From positions 1 through 22,965 of IMG/VR virus record IMGVR_UViG_3300021957_000327: a stretch of 22,965 nt of DNA; one strand, 5' to 3'. Shown here in pieces: positions 7,186 through 15,800 of the stretch; the first letter of the stretch is position 1; each line of letters begins with the position of its first letter. This DNA comes from a virus. Below the pieces are notes generated by a model. It worked only from the letters and a program-made list of their open reading frames with translations. It made no database searches and was not told where the DNA came from. Both the position numbers and the translations under genes were made by a program.

Positions 7186-7502
7186 TGTCTGTTGAGACGC
7201 TGGATGATCGAAAGGTGTTGTTAGCTGACTTTGGAGTGGCCTGTACTGGCACGACAACTGGCGGCGGCTCTGTGTCGTTTAAGGCGATATATGATGCACA
7301 GCACTCGCTAGAGGAAGCAGGCGGTTTTGTCGCTTTCTCGCTCGATCAGCCGCGTCTTACTTGTGTATCTTCAGAGGTGTCTACTCTAGCGGAGGGGAAC
7401 ACCGTTACTGTGCCGGTCAATTCAGTTAATACCAATTACACAATACGTGTTGTAATGCCAGATGGCACAGGTATAACTGATCTGGCTCTGGAGAAGCAAT
7501 GA
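7185..7502 (+). CDS. Probable head-tail attachment protein (gpFII-like)
   Basis: 105 aa, mostly beta. The N terminus LADFGVACTGTTTGGGSVSF followed by KAIYDAQ resembles FII-type attachment proteins (lambda FII is 117 aa), in which a strand pair, a G-[VI]-[FY]-D-like motif and a C-terminal beta region (GNTVTVPVN, TNYTIRVVMPDGTG) form the surface to which the tail binds. The position between capsid and tail-terminator genes matches lambda FII. The start overlaps the previous stop by one base (TAATG) and the end overlaps the next gene by four (ATGA), so the three genes are probably translated in series. Sequence likeness is modest; position carries much of the call. Confidence 0.6.
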   Translation: MSVETLDDRKVLLADFGVACTGTTTGGGSVSFKAIYDAQHSLEEAGGFVAFSLDQPRLTCVSSEVSTLAEGNTVTVPVNSVNTNYTIRVVMPDGTGITDLALEKQ

Positions 7503-7936
7503 GTCATATCCGCACAAGAATTCGTCAGAACCTAGTTACTACCTTAACGGGTTTAGATAACACAGGAAGTAACTGTTTTGACACGCGCGTATTCCCTATG
7601 CAGGCTAGTGCGCTGCCAGGGATATGTGTTTATACAGTGAGCGAGACAACTAGATATCCTAGTATGCGTCCACCAAGAACTTTGCAGAAAAGATTGTCTG
7701 CACGCATAGAGGTGTACGTTAAGATGACCTCTACATACGACGAAATGGTAGATCAAATAAGCGCAGACATAGAGGAAGCGCTGTATACGGATCTAACAAG
7801 GAGCAACTTAGCGACAGATACGCGAGTTGTCTCATTTGATACTGACTTCTCGGCTGACGGTGATCAACCTGTCATGGTAGGTAGGCTAACTTGCGAAATC
7901 GACTATTTCGCGGTTGAGGGTAGCCCAGAAGGTTAG
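7499..7936 (+). CDS. Tail terminator protein (gpU-like)
   Basis: 145 aa. It probably forms the hexamer that stops tube growth at the top of the tail and docks on the head. The pattern is typical of the U-like fold: an N-terminal helix (IRTRIRQNLVTTLTGL), the strand RVFPMQASALPGICVYT, a central RLSARIEVYVKMTSTYDEMV with the strand-then-helix order of this family, IEEALYTDL, and a C-terminal strand VGRLTCEIDYFAVEG. Lambda gpU is 131 aa. It starts within the previous gene's stop (ATGA). The -35 of a likely promoter lies in its final codons. Confidence 0.72.
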   Translation: MSHIRTRIRQNLVTTLTGLDNTGSNCFDTRVFPMQASALPGICVYTVSETTRYPSMRPPRTLQKRLSARIEVYVKMTSTYDEMVDQISADIEEALYTDLTRSNLATDTRVVSFDTDFSADGDQPVMVGRLTCEIDYFAVEGSPEG

Positions 7937-7942
7937 TAAAAT
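7914..7942 (+). promoter_or_regulatory. Sigma70-like promoter for the tail tube gene
   Basis: TTGAGG (7914-7919; four of six consensus bases) and TAAAAT (7937-7942; five of six) are separated by exactly 17 bases. The predicted transcription start is near 7949, giving an untranslated leader of about 25 nt before the tail tube ATG (7975). It precedes the most abundant tail protein, and there is a 38-base intergenic gap here where almost all other junctions overlap. Found by eye; chance matches of this quality do occur. Confidence 0.5.
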
Positions 7943-7974
7943 CGGGTTAATTAATTTTTCGTGAGGACGTAAAA

Positions 7975-8367
7975 ATGGCGACAAACATAGGTAAGGACGG
8001 GGCGGTATACAGCGGTTCAAACGCTGTTGCTGAGATTAAAGACTGGTCTCTTGAGACCACATCCGAAGTTGCAGATGATACTGTAATGGGCGATACATGG
8101 ATGACTCACACTGCTACGCAGAAGTCATGGACTGCATCATTTACAGCGTTCTGGGATCCTTCAGACACCAATGGTCAGCAGACTTTAGCGGAAGGCGCAT
8201 CAATCACTTTGAAGCTGTATCCCACGGGTAACACTTCGACGCAGATTGAGTGGTCAGGAACAGCGACTATTACTTCGGTAAGTAAGTCTGCTTCGTTCGA
8301 TGGTTTTGTCGAAGCTAGCTTTAGTGCTCAAGGTAATGGTGCGATGACTGAAGCGACTGTCAGTTAA
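7975..8367 (+). CDS. Major tail tube protein
   Basis: 130 aa, predicted to stack in hexameric rings to form the tail tube. The sequence has the short tube-protein pattern: GKDGAVYSGSNAVAEIKDWS, TTSEVADDTVMGDTW, then KSWTASFTAFWDPSD, QQTLAEGASITLKLYPTG and a final FDGFVEASFSAQGNG strand pair. The alternating beta strands with one central loop match small tube proteins. It lacks the extra C-terminal Ig-like domain of lambda gpV (246 aa). GAGGA (7963-7967) lies seven bases before the ATG, and a likely promoter lies just upstream, fitting high expression. The stop overlaps the next start. Confidence 0.85.
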   Translation: MATNIGKDGAVYSGSNAVAEIKDWSLETTSEVADDTVMGDTWMTHTATQKSWTASFTAFWDPSDTNGQQTLAEGASITLKLYPTGNTSTQIEWSGTATITSVSKSASFDGFVEASFSAQGNGAMTEATVS

Positions 8368-8696
8368 TGAGTAAATTAATTGATAGTGTAGTACAGCACT
8401 TCAGCAATCTTGGCGTCAGAGAGATTACAGTTCCAGAGTGGGATGCAACTCTCTACGTCAAGAATCTGACTATTGAGGACAAGGCAAAGTTAAATGCTCG
8501 TTCTCAAGACGACATTCACGATTATATGGTTTATGCGATCATCTTTGGTGTGGTTGATAAAGAAGGCAACGCTGTCTTCGATATTGGCGACAAGGTGAAG
8601 CTACGCCGTTCAGCGTCCTCCGCAGTCGTGGAAAGAGTCGCGAATGAAGTGCTTGCGTTCCAGACTCAGAATGAGGAAGAGCGCGAAAAAAACTAA
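8367..8696 (+). CDS. Tail assembly chaperone, short form (gpG-like)
   Basis: 109 aa. This is the short of two chaperones that coat the tape measure during tail assembly. Features include the early beta strand ITVPEWDATLYVKNLTIEDK, a helical part, DYMVYAIIFGVVDKEGNAVF, and a C-terminal charged helix ending EEEREKN. The W-D-A-T-L-Y-V-K-x-L-T pattern and the location between tube and tape measure are characteristic of G. It ends at a TAA directly after a canonical slippery heptamer, where some ribosomes shift to make the longer product described next. Confidence 0.88.
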   Translation: MSKLIDSVVQHFSNLGVREITVPEWDATLYVKNLTIEDKAKLNARSQDDIHDYMVYAIIFGVVDKEGNAVFDIGDKVKLRRSASSAVVERVANEVLAFQTQNEEEREKN

Positions 8697-8902
8697 TAGA
8701 TGATCAAGGGAACCCGACTGAGCTTTACCGTGTATACGAGCTAGCGGAACATCTTGGTCAGACTATTAGCACGGTTTTGGCAATGACGCCCACTGAGTTC
8801 CAACATTGGTGGACGTTTTTCAGTATAAGGGCGAAAAGGCGAGAACGTGAGCACAACAGATCCCATAGTAATTCACCTACAGGCAAAAGACGACGGCGTT
8901 AA
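8367..8902 (+). CDS. Tail assembly chaperone, -1 frameshift fusion (gpGT-like)
   Basis: 178 aa if ribosomes slip -1 at 8687-8693: 109 residues of the short form and then 69 encoded from 8693 to 8899, with stop TAA at 8900-8902. The extension begins LIDDQGNPTELYRVYELAEH and continues LGQTISTVLAMTPTEFQHWW, which is the helical pattern of T domains that bind the tape measure. It has no start codon of its own at a sensible place, and it fills the otherwise empty 150 bases between G and the tape measure, then overlaps it by 56 nt. Its Arg/Lys-rich end (KRRERE, GKRRRR) lies in that overlap. G/GT frameshifting is well established in lambda; here it is read from the sequence. Confidence 0.88.
8687..8693 (+). 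promoter_or_regulatory. Programmed -1 frameshift site (A AAA AAC)
   Basis: In the G frame the codons are GAA AAA AAC TAA, so the heptamer A AAA AAC (8687-8693) has the canonical X XXY YYZ phase and lies immediately before the zero-frame stop. Both tRNAs can re-pair after slipping one base back, and the next codon is then CTA at 8693. I saw no strong stem just downstream; GGGAACCC (8708-8715) is too tight to fold alone. The adjacent stop codon may supply the pause. Confidence 0.88.
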
Positions 8903-11240
8903 CGAAGTCTTTGATAGTGCCGAACGCGCTATAAAGAAACAAAAGAAAGCCGTAGACGACACGATGCGTCGGATGAAGGAATACCATCGGACGCTTGGGA
9001 TGACCAAGCAAGAGCTTGAGATATATCGCCTGAAGCAGCTGAAAGCCAGTGATGCGACGATACGTGCTGCAGAGCGCATGGCCGCACTAACTAAAGCTAA
9101 AGAAAAAGACATCCAAACTAACAAGCGTATGAACGGTAGCTTGCGGATGATCCGTGGTGGATTTGGTCAAGTAGGCCACCAGCTTCAAGATATTACTATC
9201 CAGGCGCAGATGGGAACTGATGCGTTCATTATCTTGGGTCAGCAGGGTTCTCAAATCGCTTCGATATTTGGCCCAGGCGGCGCAATGATTGGAGCGTTAC
9301 TTGCTGTAGGCGCTGCTTTTGCTTCTTATATAAGTTCGAGTAATAAAGCATCCGATAGTCTCAAGGAGTTAAAAGAAAGCGGTGACGAAGTTGCGTCAAT
9401 GTTTCGAGATGATCTTTTTGGTGCAACAAGTGATGTCACAGAAGAGTTTTTAGCCTTAGCAAAAGCATCTAAGACGTTAGCTATTACTGATGCGTTAATA
9501 AATCAGGCTTCGGCAACTCAGGCGTTGGCAGATGCACAAAGTATGGTAAATAAAGAATTTACCTTCGTAAAACAGGTTTATAGCAAAGCTATAGATCAGT
9601 CCAGATTAGTTGCCTTGACCACAGAGGAAATAGCGGAAAAGTACGGTGTTGCCACTCAAAAAGCTGACGAATTTAAGACCGTTTCATTAGGGTTAATTAG
9701 CGACTTGAATGCCAATAGAGACACTTTTCTTAACTTTATCAACACAGAACAGCTAGAAGGTAGAGCGACCCCTGCACTGTTAGAACTAAGAAAAAAAGTC
9801 GATGACTTAGGAAAGGAAGGACTTAGAGCAGCAACCCAACTTCAAAGCATAGAAAACGTGTTGTCTCGCTTAAGAGAAGAAGGCCCATTAACTGCCCTAG
9901 AAGATCCTGCTACGGAAAAATCGCTACAGAAAGCAAGAGATACATTGCAGAGCATCAATACTAAATTTGATACTGGTGCGAAAAAAATACGGAATACGTA
10001 TGTCGCCGCTATGAGGCAGGCAACAGAAGCTCACAATACTTTGGGTAGCACTGCTGAAGAACGAATGGCTACTGAAGAGCAGTTAATGTCTCAAATGAGC
10101 AATGCAATATTGGCCCATGAGCAGAAACGTGCAGATGCAGTTAGAAAGCGTCAAGAAGACGAGCAGAAAGATCAGCAAAAAAGGCTTAATAATATCGACA
10201 GAGTGCGAATTGCCGAAACCGATGCAATCGCTGCAATAAATGCCGAACAAGAAAGTAAACGTCAAATTGTCTTAAAGAACGTCAATGATACGGCTGAAGT
10301 GCAAGCTGCTGCTGCATTGAAACTAGCCGCTATTGAGTCTGAAAGACAAAGGAAGCTGGCTGATTTCCATCGCGAAAGAGTGATGCTGGAAGAGGATGAG
10401 GCAGAAAAGAAGTTCCAAATTCAGCAGAAAGGAAAACGCAAAATAGAAGATATGATGAACGATGGCACTAACAAGTTCGTCGAGGATCTTCAGCGCCGTG
10501 CTCATGCCTTAGAGTCCGCGCTAGCACAGAACTTTATTACTGAGTCAGAGCACGCTGAGTATCGCAAGCAGTTGCAGACTGAGTACACCAATCACTTACT
10601 AAACGAAAACCTTAAAATTATTGGTGGTCTAAAGAACGTAGAAGAGGGTTTTGTAAACGCATCGCACGCATTCATCACTGGCGCGCAAAACGGTACGGAA
10701 GCTATCCAACAGTTTGGTCGTGCTATCGTTGATGAGCTTATTAAGAGCCTCGTTCAGATGGGTGTTGAGCACGTTAAGCAGATGGTCATCAAGAAGCAGA
10801 TCGAGGCTAAGGGATTATCTGGATCTGTAGCTATGAATGCGGGCGCTATGACTGCGATAGCTGCTGCGAGTGCTCCTGCGGCGGCTTTAGTCTCACTTGC
10901 TACAGCAGGCGGCAATTCAGCTCCTGCGGTCGCGGGTATGGGGACAGCATTTGCTACTTCGAGAGCTATGTCGTTGGCATCATTTGATGGCGGTGGCTTC
11001 ACAGGAATGGGCGCTCGGTCTGGCGGTGTGGATGGTAGGGGCGGCTTCCCAGCTATCCTACACCCCAACGAAACAGTTGTTGACCATACAAGGGGTCAAG
11101 GGCAAGGTATCACTATCATCAATAATATCGACGCATCGGGCAATCAGGATGTTGACGAGAAGATCGCTATCGCGGTTACACAGTCGTCTCGTCAGACTGT
11201 TGAGCAAGTACACAACATGATGCGTAGAGGGCGTATGTAA
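8847..11240 (+). CDS. Tail tape measure protein (gpH-like)
   Basis: 797 aa; sets tail length and later enters the host envelope. The start is a GTG at 8847 inside the chaperone extension, with AAGGCGAG upstream. Residues 1-100 are charged and helical. Residues 101-162 carry the lambda-family signature MIRGGFGQVGHQLQDI, then ILGQQGSQIASIFGPGG and a hydrophobic segment (AMIGALLAVGAAFASYI) that could cross a membrane. Residues about 422-535 are a long Glu/Lys/Gln coiled coil. An Ala/Gly-rich part (about 660-705) and GFPAILHPNETVVDH follow, then a C terminus starting ITIINNIDASGNQDVDEKI as in many relatives. At about 0.15 nm per residue the tail would be near 120 nm. Codons 230-540 look more A+T-rich than the flanks. 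Confidence 0.93.
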   Translation: MSTTDPIVIHLQAKDDGVNEVFDSAERAIKKQKKAVDDTMRRMKEYHRTLGMTKQELEIYRLKQLKASDATIRAAERMAALTKAKEKDIQTNKRMNGSLRMIRGGFGQVGHQLQDITIQAQMGTDAFIILGQQGSQIASIFGPGGAMIGALLAVGAAFASYISSSNKASDSLKELKESGDEVASMFRDDLFGATSDVTEEFLALAKASKTLAITDALINQASATQALADAQSMVNKEFTFVKQVYSKAIDQSRLVALTTEEIAEKYGVATQKADEFKTVSLGLISDLNANRDTFLNFINTEQLEGRATPALLELRKKVDDLGKEGLRAATQLQSIENVLSRLREEGPLTALEDPATEKSLQKARDTLQSINTKFDTGAKKIRNTYVAAMRQATEAHNTLGSTAEERMATEEQLMSQMSNAILAHEQKRADAVRKRQEDEQKDQQKRLNNIDRVRIAETDAIAAINAEQESKRQIVLKNVNDTAEVQAAAALKLAAIESERQRKLADFHRERVMLEEDEAEKKFQIQQKGKRKIEDMMNDGTNKFVEDLQRRAHALESALAQNFITESEHAEYRKQLQTEYTNHLLNENLKIIGGLKNVEEGFVNASHAFITGAQNGTEAIQQFGRAIVDELIKSLVQMGVEHVKQMVIKKQIEAKGLSGSVAMNAGAMTAIAAASAPAAALVSLATAGGNSAPAVAGMGTAFATSRAMSLASFDGGGFTGMGARSGGVDGRGGFPAILHPNETVVDHTRGQGQGITIINNIDASGNQDVDEKIAIAVTQSSRQTVEQVHNMMRRGRM

Positions 11241-11842
11241 TGGCAACGTACAACTTCCCTAGCATTACTCCAACGAGTCAGACGTTTGAGCTTATAACGA
11301 ACTCTAGGCAGTTTCAGAGTCCAGTAAGCGGTGCAGTGCAGACGCTTTCTCGTAAGGGATCGTTCTGGAAAACGCGTATGACGTTTAGCAACCTTCGCGG
11401 AAATGATAGAGCGGAGATGCAAGCGTTCATAGCTAAGATGGATGGTCAAACACACCGTATGAGGCTGGAAGACTACGGCAGGGTGCGTTATGGCGCGGCG
11501 ACTTCACCTCAGTCGGTATTAGTCGATGGCGCGGGGCAGACAGGATCGTCAATCAGCTTGGATGGAGCTTCTAATAGCGTCACTAACTTCTTTAAGGCTG
11601 GCGACTATATGTCGTTTAATAATGAGCTGCACATGGTGACGGCTGATGCTAGTTCAAATTCTAGCGGTCAAATCACGGTAAGTATCGCGCCACCAATACG
11701 CAAGGCGACTACTAACAATGATGCGGTTCAAATATTCGCCCCGTTAGGAGTGTTTATGATGATCAATACTCCGCGATGGTCTACAGAATCTACGTATATC
11801 AGCTCAATTACGATTGAAGCGGTAGAGGATATCTTGGCATGA
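11240..11842 (+). CDS. Distal tail / minor tail protein (Dit- or gpM-like)
   Basis: 200 aa. It belongs to a phage family I recognise by pattern: ATYNFPSITPTSQTFEL, SPVSGAVQTLSRKGSFWKTR, MTFSNLRGNDRAEMQAFIAK, then a central loop with VDGAGQTGSSISLDGASNSV and FFKAGDYMSFNNELHMVT. The beta-rich N terminus with a conserved R-A-E-x-x-A-F-x-A-x-x-x-G-Q helix is like the belt domain of distal tail proteins, and the position right after the tape measure is that of lambda M. It probably forms the ring linking the tube to the tip. Its ATG overlaps the tape-measure stop (TAATG), and its end overlaps the next gene by four bases (ATGA). Confidence 0.68.
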   Translation: MATYNFPSITPTSQTFELITNSRQFQSPVSGAVQTLSRKGSFWKTRMTFSNLRGNDRAEMQAFIAKMDGQTHRMRLEDYGRVRYGAATSPQSVLVDGAGQTGSSISLDGASNSVTNFFKAGDYMSFNNELHMVTADASSNSSGQITVSIAPPIRKATTNNDAVQIFAPLGVFMMINTPRWSTESTYISSITIEAVEDILA

Positions 11843-12507
11843 GTCGTGGCTTATCTACGGCAGTTGTGAACGCGCTAAAAGCGGATGTCGTTCGTCCTAT
11901 CACGTTTGCAAAGCTCGACTTCTCTAGTAGCACCTTATACCTACATGACAGCATCGGCACGTTTACGTGGGGCGGTAATGATTGGCTAGGTGTTGGCGAT
12001 TTTGGTTCGGTGTCTAGTATCGAGGAGGGTGCTGATATAGCGCCTTACAGTATCACTCTGACGCTATCAGGTATCGACTCTACGATTGCTGATATTGGCA
12101 CAGCAGGAACTGAAGACTATTTCTTACGTGATGTAGACATTTATCTGGGCTTGCTCGACGAAGATGAGGCTCTGCTAGAAGATCCTAATAAGATTTGGTC
12201 GGGCTTCATGGATGTGATGACTCTTACGGCTGGATCGCAGGGCAATGACTTGATTCAGCTTACGTGTGAGTCTGAGATGGCTAAGATCAATCGGTCTCGA
12301 AACTTAAAGTACACGCACGCAGAGCAGCAGCGAGCCAATTCAAGTGACCTTTTCTTTGAGTATCTGCACGAGATAGCAGGCGCTAAGATACTATGGAAAG
12401 ACAGCAACAGCGGTAACTTGGGTGTTGGTAGTGGAAGCATTGGCGGCGGAGGTGGCGGCGGTGGCGGCAGAGGTGGCCCAAGACCAGATCCAGGCGACCT
12501 CCCCTAG
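11839..12507 (+). CDS. Tail tip protein (gpL-position, DUF2163-like) with polyglycine C terminus
   Basis: 222 aa. The pattern MSRGLSTAVVNALKADVV, PITFAKLDFSSSTLYLHDSI, FTWGGNDWLGVGDFGSVSSI and KIWSGFMDVMT followed by ECxxxMAKI and RSRNLKYTHAEQQ is that of tail proteins found between Dit-like and NlpC/P60-like genes, analogous to lambda L. The second half (SDLFFEYLHEIAGAKILWKD) is short. The C terminus is low complexity: nine consecutive glycines, RGG, then PRPDPGDLP. I have seen glycine-rich ends on related proteins. This tract overlaps the next gene and doubles as its ribosome site. Starts within the previous stop (ATGA). Confidence 0.7.
   Translation: MSRGLSTAVVNALKADVVRPITFAKLDFSSSTLYLHDSIGTFTWGGNDWLGVGDFGSVSSIEEGADIAPYSITLTLSGIDSTIADIGTAGTEDYFLRDVDIYLGLLDEDEALLEDPNKIWSGFMDVMTLTAGSQGNDLIQLTCESEMAKINRSRNLKYTHAEQQRANSSDLFFEYLHEIAGAKILWKDSNSGNLGVGSGSIGGGGGGGGGRGGPRPDPGDLP
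12448..12463 (+). promoter_or_regulatory. Ribosome site made of glycine codons, with GTG start for the next gene
   Basis: The next gene's frame has no ATG before its conserved region. Inside the polyglycine codons of the upstream gene, a perfect GGAGGT (12448-12453) lies seven bases before an in-frame GTG (12461-12463). Other in-frame GTG/TTG codons (12422, 12425, 12431, 12440, 12452, 12473) have weaker or badly spaced signals. The tract 12442-12476 has about ten GG pairs and might fold as a two-tier G-quadruplex, which would affect initiation. Confidence 0.5.
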
Positions 12508-12880
12508 TATCTTTGCCGCGCTCAATCGCTGGCAAAAGGGAGAGTTTCAATACGGCACGCGAGATTGCGTAGCTTTCACTGTGTTCATGATTCGAGAACT
12601 GCATGGCGTTGATTACCGTGATGAGCTGGTGTACGCCACGGAAGAACAAGCCTACGAAATCATTCGAGCGCACAATGGATTTATGAATCTTATCGACAGC
12701 GTTCTTGGTCATCCTGCTGACTATCCCACGGTTGGTCATCCCGTAATGTGTGATTTACCTCGTATCGGACTGCTGATGGGGTTAAAATTGGGGGAGTCAG
12801 TGGCCGTTGTCACTAAGCGCGGACTCACGACGATTTCAGATAGATACATCGTAAGGAGTTGGGAATGCCATCAGCAGTAG
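12461..12880 (+). CDS. NlpC/P60-like tail protein (DUF6950-like; gpK position)
   Basis: 139 aa with the GTG start at 12461; the start is uncertain because the frame is open from before 12422. The conserved core is IFAALNRWQKGEFQYGTRDC followed by VAFTVFMIRELHG, with the Asp-Cys pair expected at the active end of an NlpC/P60-type cysteine-peptidase fold. The region EEQAYEIIRAHNGFMNLIDS and the later GHPVMCDL and GESVAVVT strands fit DUF6950-type phage proteins. A catalytic histidine is not obvious; GHPVMCD is a candidate. In lambda the K protein at this spot carries an NlpC/P60 domain thought to act during tail-tip assembly or cell-wall crossing. Overlaps the upstream gene by 47 nt and the next by 16. 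Confidence 0.7.
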   Translation: MAAEVAQDQIQATSPSIFAALNRWQKGEFQYGTRDCVAFTVFMIRELHGVDYRDELVYATEEQAYEIIRAHNGFMNLIDSVLGHPADYPTVGHPVMCDLPRIGLLMGLKLGESVAVVTKRGLTTISDRYIVRSWECHQQ

Positions 12881-15800
12881 CCGCTACAGTTACTTTCTTA
12901 AAAACGGTTGGTTTGGCAGTAGGCGGACTAACTATTAGTGGTGGCACAGCTTTGGCTATTGGTGCTGCTACTGTAGTTGCTGGCGCTATAGCGGCCCAGA
13001 AGCTCATATCGTCTTTATATTCAGTTCCTAGTCTTGATAGCGACAGTAGTCGTCAAGCGACTGTGAGAGGCACTGTAGAGCCTCAGAAGCTCATTTACGG
13101 TGAAGCTCTAGTATCTGGCCCTATTAGCTTTGTTGGCGTTGCAGGCACTGATAACCGCGATCTGTATCACTCTATTGTTCTTGCCGGTCATCCTTCTGAC
13201 TCGATCTCAGATATCTACTTTGACGATGAAAGAATCCAGAGCGCACACATAAACGGATCTGGCAATGTCACGACAGGCGTATTTGGCCCGAAAGATGGCA
13301 CAACTATCTGTGTTATAAGGAAGCTAACAGGAGGTCAGACCACAGCAGATTCCGTGTTAGATGGCGCTTTTAACACTATCAATTCTAGTGAGCACATCGG
13401 GACTAACCTTACTTACATTGTCACTAAGTTTACGCTGACTGAAAACAGCCAAGAGACTTGGGACAAATTCCTGCCGAATGACATTAAAGCTCTCGTTAAG
13501 GGTAAGAAGGTATATGACCCACGGCAGGACAGCACAAGCACGCATTACGACGCGAGCGTAGGTGTTTCTACCCAACGGTCTACGAACTCAGCGACGTGGG
13601 CTTGGTCAGATAACCCAGTCTGGTGTCTTGTTGACTATCTCACGGATGACCGTTTCGGTATGGATATCGACTTAGATCGTATTGATCTGAGCAAGGCGGT
13701 CGATGCTGCCGATATATGCGACGTGGCAGTAAGCGTGCCTGGAGGCGGAGAGAGTCGCTATACCTGTAATGGTGTGATCTTCGGGACTGCGACTCACAAA
13801 GCAAACATCAATAAGATTCTATCGTCTATGAATGGAATGCTTACCTATACTAACGGTAAGTATGTCATCAGAGCAGGTGCATTTGAGTCAGTCGGCACGG
13901 GAATGACGCTGACTGAAGATCACATGACTGGGCCTGTTAAGCTGAAGACCTCGTTTGAGCGTAATGAGCGCTTTAACACCATCACAGGTACTTTCGTTGA
14001 CCCTGAGAAGAACTTCAAAGAGATAGAGTTCCCAAAGGTACAGATCACTAGCGCATTGACTCGTGACAACAGTGAAGAGCTGACACGCGAGCTTAAACTG
14101 AGCATGACCAATAGCCGGTACATGGCCCAGAGGATTGCTCATAAGCTAATACAGCTTAGTGACCTACAGAAGGTGCTGACTTTCCCGACTAACTTGGCTG
14201 GCGTAAATATATCAGTCGGTGATCGTGTCAACGTGACGCTTTCTGAGTTTGGCTATACGAACAAGACCTTTGTCTGTCTAGGATGGACGCTTAGTGAATC
14301 AGGCTCTGGCGGTGTAAACCTTACGCTGCGGGAAGATGACTCTTCATCTTATTCAGACTTGGCAGTATCTGGCTATTCCACGGTTACTCCTGCGGGCGGT
14401 ATACAACAGGGTTTCTTCGGCGTTCCTGATCCTAGCGGTTTGAGTGCTACGGCTCATGTAGAAAGCATTGAGTTAGATTGGACTAACCCAGCTAACATGA
14501 CTGGCATTATCGCTATCGAGGTGTTTGCTTCACCTAATTCGAGCTGGTCAAGTGCAGTCAAAATTGGTGAGACGATTGGTACGCAATTTGTTCACGACGA
14601 ATCAAATGGTGTCGATCCTATTGTCGAGAACGATCAGCGTTATTACTGGGTGCGGGCGCGTCGATTCCCATCGGGTGAAGGATCTGATGCTGTATCAGAC
14701 AGAAACCCTGATAGTGATACCAGTACCATACAGGCTACCAAGGGCGCACTCGGCGATCTTTCTGGGTTAGATACTGTCGGTGATTCGCAGATTGACGATA
14801 ACGCCGTTACTAATAGAACGATTGCAGATGACGCAGTCGATACTGATCAGATCAATGATGGTGCTGTAGATACGGATCAGATAGCGAACGACGCCGTCGA
14901 TATCACCAAGATCGCAAACACGCTAGAGACAACAAACTTCAGCACCACCAACGGAACGGGCTGGCAAATAAAGACTGACGGCACGGCTACGTTTAACGAC
15001 GTAAATGTCAGGGGCGAAGTAGTTGCAACACAGCTTAACGTGCAGGACGCAACGATATCGGGAAGCCTCAAAGCGAATGAGCTATCAGACGGCATTGTAA
15101 AGATAACTAGCGTCTCGCAAGAGGTATGGAACGAGATTGAAAGTAGGGTTGGATCTACGACAGGAAGCACGGGGTTTTTCGAGGCGGCATCAGGCAATCT
15201 TACTGGTGGGGACTTAACCCTTACCACAGCATCAACAAAGGCTCACGCGACAGGCCAAACTGTATATTTTGAGTTAGACGCTGTTTACTTTTGGTCTAGC
15301 GCTACAAGCGTCAGCGGTAATGATCTTTTACTAGACGTGAAATTTCAACACAGTACCGACAACGTCACATATACAACCGTCAACACCACACAAATAACCG
15401 TTGAGCGTCATAACTACTTTAACGGTTTTATGTATGACATTGATAACAGTGTTCAGTATCAGCTAACGGGATTGGCCGCTGGCAACTACTATTTCCGTGT
15501 TTCACTTGAGCCAGTAGGCGCAACCCCCAACGCTTTCTCTATTGCTTACCTTGGTGTCCCTGTTTCCTTTGAGGTAAACGAGATTGGAACTGGGTCGGTA
15601 TCGACAGGCGGCAATGCTGACACGCTAGACAACCTCGACTCGACAGCGTTCCTGCGATCAAACACAAATGACACGTTTGACGGCGACCTTACAATTACAG
15701 GTCAGCTAATACTAAACGGCAGTATTGACCAGTACAACGTCACAGATTTGGACGTGACCGACAAGACGATAACCGTGAACAGTGGCAACACGCAGTCATT

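Noticed and set aside
8697-8846. A separate T gene or an intergenic gap between the chaperone and tape measure
   Set aside because: No start codon with a ribosome site precedes the T-like sequence, whereas the slip site joins it to the G-like gene.
12422-12507. Programmed frameshift in the glycine tract fusing the tail-tip protein to the NlpC-like protein
   Set aside because: It would need a +1 shift with no known +1 signal, and a well-spaced ribosome site with GTG explains the downstream gene.
14877-15227. A 116-codon minus-strand open frame opposite the stalk and early fibre
   Set aside because: Same reasoning: low-complexity antisense sequence with no supporting signals.
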